From NCBI GenBank assembly GCA_044359405.1, contig JBIKMC010000043.1:1-17051 (forward strand): a DNA stretch of 17,051 bases. The letters are read 5' to 3'. The stretch comes from SYIM01 sp044359405. Its GTDB lineage: Bacteria; Pseudomonadota; Gammaproteobacteria; Burkholderiales; Burkholderiaceae_E. Below are positions 12,520-17,051 of this stretch, in pieces. Under the pieces are notes generated by a model. It was given only the letters and a program-made list of their open reading frames with translations. It did not search any database and was not told the origin of the DNA. The translations under genes and the position numbers were made by a program. Numbering within the stretch: position 1 is the first letter of the stretch; each line of letters starts with the position of its first letter.

Positions 12520-12967
12520 TCGGCGCCATCTCGAGCGTGGCTTCACGCTGCTCGAGATGCTGGTGGCGCTGGTGATCGTCGGCATGCTGGCCGGACTGGC
12601 CATGGTGTCCGTCAATGAGGGCTCGCGAGGCCTTCGATTTGAGGCGCAGCGGCTGGCTCAGCTGATGATTCTTGCCCGCGAAGAGGCCATGCTGCGCGGA
12701 GCACCCATTCGAATGGAAACCGATGAGCGCGGGCTTCGTTTTCTTGTTCTGCGCGAGCAGCGCTGGCAGCCCCTGCTGGACGACGGCGATTTGCGACCGC
12801 GTGCCTGGCTGGGGCGCACTATCGTGTTGACTGAGCGCGCCGATGGCGCAGCCCAGGTTGAGTTTGGTCGCGATGCGATCGATGTGCCCTTCCGTCTGGT
12901 GCTTCGCCGTGAGGGCGCCGAAGCCCATATCGTCGCCGATGGGTTGGGCCGGTTTCTTGCGCAATGA
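12485..12967 (+). CDS. gspH: Type II secretion system minor pseudopilin GspH
   Basis: A 160-residue minor pseudopilin. The ATG at 12485 is chosen because GAAGG (12475-12479) lies 5 bases upstream and the frame has no other good start before the signal; the gene therefore begins inside gspG and overlaps it by 35 bases. The leader of 19 residues ends with ERG; cleavage at Gly19/Phe20 gives FTLLEMLVALVIVGMLAGLA with Glu5 (Glu24). The rest fits GspH: QRLAQLMILAREEAMLRGAPI (about 55-75) followed by a beta-rich globular part. The stop overlaps the gspI start in ATGA. It differs from GspG in lacking the calcium-loop motif. Confidence 0.9.
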   Translation: MPISATGRSTADRRHLERGFTLLEMLVALVIVGMLAGLAMVSVNEGSRGLRFEAQRLAQLMILAREEAMLRGAPIRMETDERGLRFLVLREQRWQPLLDDGDLRPRAWLGRTIVLTERADGAAQVEFGRDAIDVPFRLVLRREGAEAHIVADGLGRFLAQ

Positions 12968-13338
12968 GCGCCGCGCGTGACTCGGGGTTCACCCTGCTGG
13001 AGGTGCTGGTCGCGCTGGCAATCGCGGCCATCACGCTGATGGCTGCGATGCGCGCCGGTGCATCACTGGCCAATAGCTCGGCTGAATTGCGCGCTCGCAC
13101 GTATGCGCAATGGAGCGCAGAAAACCGGCTTGCGCAGATTCGTATCAGCGGCGAGTTCCCACCCCTGGGCATTCGCAGCTGGGATTGTTCGCAGGGACCC
13201 GTGCCGCTGCGCTGTCGTGAAGAAGTATTGACCACACCCAACGACGCGTTTCGGCGAGTTGAGCTTCAGGTTGAACAACTGCCCGATGGGCACCGCCTGG
13301 CCAAGCTCACCGGGTTCGCAACGTCGCCGCAGCCATGA
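12964..13338 (+). CDS. gspI: Type II secretion system minor pseudopilin GspI
   Basis: A 124-residue minor pseudopilin that with GspJ and GspK forms the tip complex of the pseudopilus. The start overlaps the gspH stop (ATGA). A short leader MSAARDSG is cut at Gly8/Phe9 to give FTLLEVLVALAIAAITLMAA, with Glu5 at residue 13. The body has the family pattern RTYAQWSAENRLAQIRI followed by a small beta domain with two cysteines (Cys in SWDCSQG and LRCREE) that could form a disulfide in the periplasm. Length is typical of GspI (about 120-130). Order in the operon supports the name. Confidence 0.92.
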   Translation: MSAARDSGFTLLEVLVALAIAAITLMAAMRAGASLANSSAELRARTYAQWSAENRLAQIRISGEFPPLGIRSWDCSQGPVPLRCREEVLTTPNDAFRRVELQVEQLPDGHRLAKLTGFATSPQP

Positions 13339-13955
13339 TACGAGCGCCTCGCCCGCAAAGTGGCTTTACGCTGCTCGAGCTGCTGCTGGCTATTTCCCTG
13401 ATGGCCATCATCGCCGTTCTTGGGTGGCGTGGCCTGGATTCGCTGTTGGCGGGGCGTGAACGCCTCAACGAGGCGAATTCGCAGTTGCGCGCTCTGACCA
13501 CGGTGTTGACGCAACTTGAAGACGATCTGCGCCGCGCCTGGCCCAATCGCCTGCTTGGGCTGGAGCAGTCACCCATCCGGTTTATTGCCGAGGGTGAGAC
13601 GGTGAATCTTGTGGTCCTCAGGGACGCAAGCATCGGCGGGACCGCTCCTGTGCAGCGGGTGGTCTGGCAGATTCGCTCAGGCGGGCTCGAACGCGGTTTT
13701 TCGGGCTGGCCGCCGGCAGCACTGGCGGGTGGTCCGGCTTTCATCCCGAGGGCGGGCGACGAACTGCCCTCCCTGACCTGGCAACGGCTGCTGGAAGGGC
13801 CGGTACAGGTCGAATGGCGTGCCTGGCGCCCGGGTGCGGGCTGGGTAGCGGGCCGGGCGCTGGTTGCCGAGCCCACGGTCGTGCCGCTGGGCCTTGAGCT
13901 TACCCTGAGTCTTGGGCCAGTTCGGATTGTGCGTGTTCTGGCGGTGCGTGACTGA
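13335..13955 (+). CDS. gspJ: Type II secretion system minor pseudopilin GspJ
   Basis: A 206-residue minor pseudopilin of the tip complex. ATG 13335 overlaps the gspI stop by 4 bases. Leader MIRAPRPQSG is cut at Gly10/Phe11, giving FTLLELLLAISLMAIIAVLG with Glu5 at residue 15. The body shows the GspJ hallmarks RGLDSLLAGRERL, then TVLTQLEDDLRRAWPN (about 51-66), and a long beta-rich part ending LELTLSLGPVRIVRVLAVRD. Length matches the family (about 200). Its stop overlaps the gspK start by one base (TGATG). Confidence 0.94.
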   Translation: MIRAPRPQSGFTLLELLLAISLMAIIAVLGWRGLDSLLAGRERLNEANSQLRALTTVLTQLEDDLRRAWPNRLLGLEQSPIRFIAEGETVNLVVLRDASIGGTAPVQRVVWQIRSGGLERGFSGWPPAALAGGPAFIPRAGDELPSLTWQRLLEGPVQVEWRAWRPGAGWVAGRALVAEPTVVPLGLELTLSLGPVRIVRVLAVRD

Positions 13956-15064
13956 TGGCGCGCCGCGCAGTTATCTGCCGCCAGAGCGGGGTAGCGATCA
14001 TCAGCGTCATGTTGCTGCTGTCGCTGGCGACGCTGGTGGTTGGAACGCTGTTCTGGCAGCAGCATGTATTGATTCGATCGGTGCAGAATCGGCTCGCCCT
14101 GGCACAGATCCGCTGGATCGAAAGTGCTGTCCTGGACTGGGCCGCAGTGGTGCTGCGCGTCGACCGACGCAATGGCCCCGTCGATCATCTGCTTGAGCCC
14201 TGGGCGACCCCGATTGCCGAGACGCGCCTGGACGAGACCGTCACAGCGGGTGGGCGTTTGTCAGATGCGTCAAGGGCGGCGCTACTGACGGGCCAGGTGT
14301 TTGATGCCCAGGCCCGTTTCAATTTGAATAATCTGGTTCGCGACGGGCGCATATCAGTGCCGGACTATGAGGCCTATCAGCGTCTTCTATCGCTTTTGAA
14401 TCTGCCGCAGAGTCTGGCGGATCCGCTGGCCCAGCGCCTGTTGCTGGCTTATCCCCCGGTACCGACTTCGGGGCAGCAGGGGCAACAGGGGCAGACGGGC
14501 CAGCGCACCGATGCTGTCCAGGGCGCAGACGGTGGGCGGGCGGAATCGGCGGGCGTGCCAGCCAGCGAAAAAGCGGATCAGTCACCGCGGGACGGCGTCG
14601 CCGTAACGTCCGGGCAGGGACTGCGCTCGGTGTCTCTGTTTCGGCTGGATGACCTGCGCAGCGTGCCGGGTTATGACGCGGCCTTGATCGAGATCCTGTC
14701 GCCCTTCGTCGTGTTCCTGCCCAAACAGCTTCCGGGCCCGTCCGGGTTCAGCCCGGTGCCGCCAACGACGGTGAACATCAATACTGCGCCGGCCGAGGTG
14801 ATCAGTGCCATTCTGGAGGACGTGCCGCTCGACCGTGCCCGCCGGTTTGTCGATGTGCGCGAGCGCACGTTTTTTGCGTCACTCGAGCAGGCTGGGTCGC
14901 GATTTGACGTTGCGGTAACGCTGGATCCCGCGCGGATATCAATTGGATCAAGCTTTTTTCTGGTGAGGGGGATGATACGCTTTGACCGGGTCGAGTCTTA
15001 CATTGAGGCCTTGATGCATCGTGGTGCTGATCGCGTGGACCTGCTATGGCGACAAAAACGTTAA
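13955..15064 (+). CDS. gspK: Type II secretion system minor pseudopilin GspK
   Basis: A 369-residue large tip pseudopilin. The leader MARRAVICRQSG is cut at Gly12/Val13; the mature start VAIISVMLLLSLATLVVG has Ser rather than Glu at position 5, as expected for GspK, which caps the pseudopilus and alone lacks Glu5. Family motifs: QIRWIESAVLDWA, then FDAQARFNLNNL (116-127), SLFRLDDLRSVPGYD (227-241) and TTVNINTAPAEVISAIL (271-287). Residues about 171-222 are a Gln/Gly/Ser/Ala-rich insertion without predicted structure, partly encoded by a 9-base tandem repeat, between the two halves of the alpha-helical domain. The end overlaps gspL by 19 bases. Confidence 0.94.
   Translation: MARRAVICRQSGVAIISVMLLLSLATLVVGTLFWQQHVLIRSVQNRLALAQIRWIESAVLDWAAVVLRVDRRNGPVDHLLEPWATPIAETRLDETVTAGGRLSDASRAALLTGQVFDAQARFNLNNLVRDGRISVPDYEAYQRLLSLLNLPQSLADPLAQRLLLAYPPVPTSGQQGQQGQTGQRTDAVQGADGGRAESAGVPASEKADQSPRDGVAVTSGQGLRSVSLFRLDDLRSVPGYDAALIEILSPFVVFLPKQLPGPSGFSPVPPTTVNINTAPAEVISAILEDVPLDRARRFVDVRERTFFASLEQAGSRFDVAVTLDPARISIGSSFFLVRGMIRFDRVESYIEALMHRGADRVDLLWRQKR
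14470..14496 (+). repeat. 9-bp imperfect tandem repeat, three copies, inside gspK
   Basis: GGGGCAGCA (14470-14478), GGGGCAACA (14479-14487) and GGGGCAGAC (14488-14496) follow without gaps. They encode the GQQ-type repeats of the GspK linker. In-frame units of nine bases can change copy number without breaking the gene. Confidence 0.7.
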
Positions 15065-16287
15065 GTCGCGGTGAGGCGATTGTCTGGGTGCCGCCCCGCT
15101 CGTCGGGCGAGCGGGTGCTCGGCGCCAGCGCGAGCCTGATCCTGGTCATGGCGGGCGGTGCCGAGGGCCTGCAGACTCGTCGCTCCAGTCTCGAGTCGCT
15201 GCCTGCCCTGCGGCAGGTACGTCTCGTGTTTGACGCCCGTGATGTCACCGTCCTGCGGCCCAGCCTGCCAGCCCTGCCGGTGGCGCGACTGCGGCGTGCG
15301 CTACCAGGTTTGCTCGAGGATCAGTTATTGCAGGATGTTCAGTCTTGTGCGTTTGCGCTGTCGCGCGTGGTCGATGCAGGTGGTACTCGTGCCGTGGCTG
15401 TCATTGATCGCGACTGGCTTGAAACGGTGGTGCAGGCGTTCGAACGTCGTGGTGTTCGTGTCAATAGCGCGCAGCCCGCGCAGGCGCTCAGACCCTCGGG
15501 CGACGGCAGTGCCTTTCTGCTCTGTGTCAACGATGGGGTTCTGCTGGGTGACGGACAGGGTACAGGCCTCGGATTGACGGCGGGTGCCGACACGTCCGAG
15601 CGAGCCCGCGTTCTGCAGGCCCTGCTGAGCCGCGGCACTGTGACGCAAACCCTCCAGGCCTATGCTGAGGGCGACGGCTGGGATGCCGCGCTGGCCCTGG
15701 CGGCCAAGGCTTGCGGAATCTCGATTGAGCGTCGTCCTCTGCCGCTCGTGCCATTCGGCATGATCGATCTGCTCGACTCGCGGCGTGGTCGTGGTGCGCT
15801 GCAGTGGCTGTCCGAGCGTGATTGGCGTGCGTGGCGGCCTGCCCTGGCGCTGGCGTCGGTCAGCGGTCTCATTGCGCTAGTTGGCTTGAATCTTCAGGCC
15901 TGGCAGATGCGCGCTGAGCGCGATACCCTGCGCGTGGCCATCGAGAACCGGTTTCGTCAGTCGTTTCCGACCGCGTCGGTGATGGTTGATCCGGTGCTGC
16001 AGATGCAGCGGCAGGTGGCCCAACTTAGAACGGCGGCTGGCCAGCAGGCGGGGGATGATTTTCTACCCCTGATCAGTCGCTTTGCCCAGATCCTGGGCAA
16101 TCAGGCGGCTGATGCCGTGGCCAGCATCGACTACCGCGAAGGCCGTCTGCGGGTCCGGTTTCGTGGTGCATTGGCGGAAAGCCGCGCAACGCGCGAAGCG
16201 CTGGTTGAGGCCGGACGCAGAATGGGGCTTCGGGTCCAACTCGATGCAGAGCGTGAGCCCGGCGCGCTGGTTTCTCTGCTCCGATGA
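15046..16287 (+). CDS. gspL: Type II secretion system protein GspL
   Basis: A 413-residue bitopic inner-membrane protein that anchors the GspE ATPase to the platform and pairs with GspM. The N-terminal cytoplasmic actin-like part (about 1-255) contains the characteristic LRRALPGLLEDQLLQDVQS (82-100); one membrane segment spans about 264-285 (WRPALALASVSGLIALVGL region), and a periplasmic ferredoxin-like part follows, with LPLISRFAQILG and a terminal beta-alpha fold. Length is within the family range (about 380-450). ATG 15046 lies 19 bases inside gspK; only a weak ribosome site is seen, so translation is probably coupled. The protein fits its place between gspK and gspM. Confidence 0.92.
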   Translation: MATKTLSRGEAIVWVPPRSSGERVLGASASLILVMAGGAEGLQTRRSSLESLPALRQVRLVFDARDVTVLRPSLPALPVARLRRALPGLLEDQLLQDVQSCAFALSRVVDAGGTRAVAVIDRDWLETVVQAFERRGVRVNSAQPAQALRPSGDGSAFLLCVNDGVLLGDGQGTGLGLTAGADTSERARVLQALLSRGTVTQTLQAYAEGDGWDAALALAAKACGISIERRPLPLVPFGMIDLLDSRRGRGALQWLSERDWRAWRPALALASVSGLIALVGLNLQAWQMRAERDTLRVAIENRFRQSFPTASVMVDPVLQMQRQVAQLRTAAGQQAGDDFLPLISRFAQILGNQAADAVASIDYREGRLRVRFRGALAESRATREALVEAGRRMGLRVQLDAEREPGALVSLLR

Positions 16288-16318
16288 GAATCTTCTGATG
16301 CGAGTGGATAACACCCTT

Positions 16319-16323
16319 GAGGG
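16319..16323 (+). promoter_or_regulatory. Ribosome binding site deciding the gspM GTG start
   Basis: GAGGG lies 8 bases before GTG 16332. It also forms one arm of a small hairpin, ACCC-TTGA-GGGT (16313-16324), that could hide the site until ribosomes arrive from gspL. Confidence 0.5.
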
Positions 16324-16331
16324 TCGACGCC

Positions 16332-16829
16332 GTGATTGAGAGTCTGCTGCTGCGCTGGCAGGCGATGGCGCCGCGTGAGCGACGACTGGTAACCCTGGCG
16401 ACCCTGCTGGTCTTGGGCTATGGCGTGTTCGCGCTCTTGATCGAACCCGCCCTGAATACCCGCACCACCCTGGGCCAAGAGCTACCGCGTCTGCGCGATC
16501 AGCTGGCACAGGTTGAGCAGCTGTCGCAGGAGGCGCAACGCCTCTCACAGGTCACCGGTCAGCGTGACACCTCGGAGGCGGTACGATTAAAACTCGAGCG
16601 ATCTATCGAGCAGGCTGGTCTTAAACCTTACCTGGGGCGTTTCGATCTGGGCGATACCCTGGTCGAGCTCGCGTTTCAGGGCGTGCCGCATGCGCAGTGG
16701 CTGGCCTGGCTGGAGACGGTGCTGCGCGAATCGCGGCTTCGGGTGGTCGACGTCGGATTGGTTCGAGACCCTCAGCCTGGCCGGGTCGCTGCCCGTCTGG
16801 TGCTCGAAATGCCGGGTGGGCGACGTTGA
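16332..16829 (+). CDS. gspM: Type II secretion system protein GspM
   Basis: A 165-residue inner-membrane protein that binds GspL. GTG 16332 is preferred because GAGGG sits 8 bases upstream; a TTG at 16317 in the same frame would add five residues but has poorer support, and the nearby ATG at 16298 is in another frame and ends after 13 codons. Residues 2-18 are cytoplasmic with APRERR, one membrane segment covers about 19-38 (VTLATLLVLGYGVFALLIEPA region), then a coiled-coil-like stretch (ELPRLRDQLAQVEQLSQEAQRL) and a small periplasmic domain with LVELAFQGVPHAQWLAWLE, typical of GspM. It follows gspL by 44 bases, the only real gap in the gsp operon, and overlaps gspN by one base. Confidence 0.9.
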   Translation: MIESLLLRWQAMAPRERRLVTLATLLVLGYGVFALLIEPALNTRTTLGQELPRLRDQLAQVEQLSQEAQRLSQVTGQRDTSEAVRLKLERSIEQAGLKPYLGRFDLGDTLVELAFQGVPHAQWLAWLETVLRESRLRVVDVGLVRDPQPGRVAARLVLEMPGGRR

Positions 16830-17051
16830 TGCGCGGCGCCGTGCTTCGCTGGGTCGGTGGAGCCGCGCTGGCGGTGCTGGCCGCTCTGGTCACCGCTTTG
16901 CTGATTGCGCCAGCCAGTTGGCTGGACTTTGGGCTGGCCGCAGTCACCCAGGGCCGTTTGCGACTGGCCGAGGCGAGTGGCTCGGTCTGGCAGGGCAGCG
17001 GCCGACTGGTACTGGTCGACACCGGAGAGCGGGCCGTTCAGAGGTATTCGC
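16829..17051 (+). CDS. gspN: Type II secretion system protein GspN, N-terminal fragment
   Basis: The first 74 codons are present and the right edge cuts the gene. ATG 16829 shares one base with the gspM stop (TGATG). The protein begins with a short positive start, a membrane segment (about residues 8-28, with AALAVLAALVTALLIAPASWL) and then LAEASGSVWQGSGRLVLVD; the G-S-V/L-W-Q-G-S pattern is typical of GspN, an accessory inner-membrane component found in some type II systems. Position at the end of gspG-M agrees. The rest, about 170-190 residues, lies beyond the window. Confidence 0.88.
   Translation, partial: MRGAVLRWVGGAALAVLAALVTALLIAPASWLDFGLAAVTQGRLRLAEASGSVWQGSGRLVLVDTGERAVQRYS

Noticed and set aside
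11677..12615. 312-codon minus-strand open frame across gspC, gspG and gspH
   Set aside because: Would read through three genes in wrong frames; product shows no coherent domain.
13307..14188. 293-codon open frame antisense to gspJ-gspK
   Set aside because: Ser/Arg/Pro-rich antisense product overlapping two certain genes.

Overview
The window reads as chromosomal DNA of a GC-rich betaproteobacterium, most likely Burkholderiales (Alcaligenaceae/Burkholderiaceae-like). This is inferred from gene content: a LIV-type transporter operon carrying an acyl-CoA ligase, an AtuA/acyl-CoA carboxylase cluster, thyA-folA, and a type II secretion operon gspGHIJKLMN with gspC divergent. No similarity search was possible. 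Coding density is very high, with no gene-free stretch above about 180 bases, and most neighbouring genes overlap by 1 to 35 bases. I see no phage, insertion sequence, CRISPR array or integration site.

Layout. (1) 1-1528, plus strand: the 3' end of a long-chain acyl-CoA synthetase gene, then a branched-chain-amino-acid-type ABC transporter binding protein. (2) 1525-6321, minus strand: an operon, in transcription order, of acyl-CoA carboxyltransferase, IVD/AtuD-type acyl-CoA dehydrogenase and biotin carboxylase/carrier subunit. It faces an AtuA-family gene on the plus strand (6439-8319) across a 117-base divergent control region that holds a 14-bp palindrome. (3) 8278-11306, minus strand: tetR-thyA-folA-eamA followed one base later by tRNA-Arg(CCU). 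The tRNA lies antisense to the last codons of the AtuA gene. (4) 11481-17051: gspC on the minus strand, and divergent from it the pseudopilin and inner-membrane genes gspG-H-I-J-K-L-M-N, with gspN cut by the right edge.

How the parts work together. Region 2 looks like a catabolic module for a branched or isoprenoid-type acyl-CoA: dehydrogenation to the enoyl-CoA, biotin-dependent carboxylation, and an AtuA protein of unclear role. A hydratase and lyase are not in the window. Region 1 probably imports and activates an organic acid. Region 3 pairs the two enzymes of the dTMP/tetrahydrofolate cycle (ThyA makes dihydrofolate, FolA reduces it) with a TetR regulator and a DMT-family exporter. Region 4 builds the type II secretion pseudopilus and its platform; gspD, gspE and gspF must lie outside the window.

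I did not find a clearly new defence or mobile system. The most unusual points are the tRNA packed between two genes, the tetR-thyA-folA-exporter arrangement, the carboxylase cluster of uncertain substrate, and several compact divergent promoters and inverted repeats.
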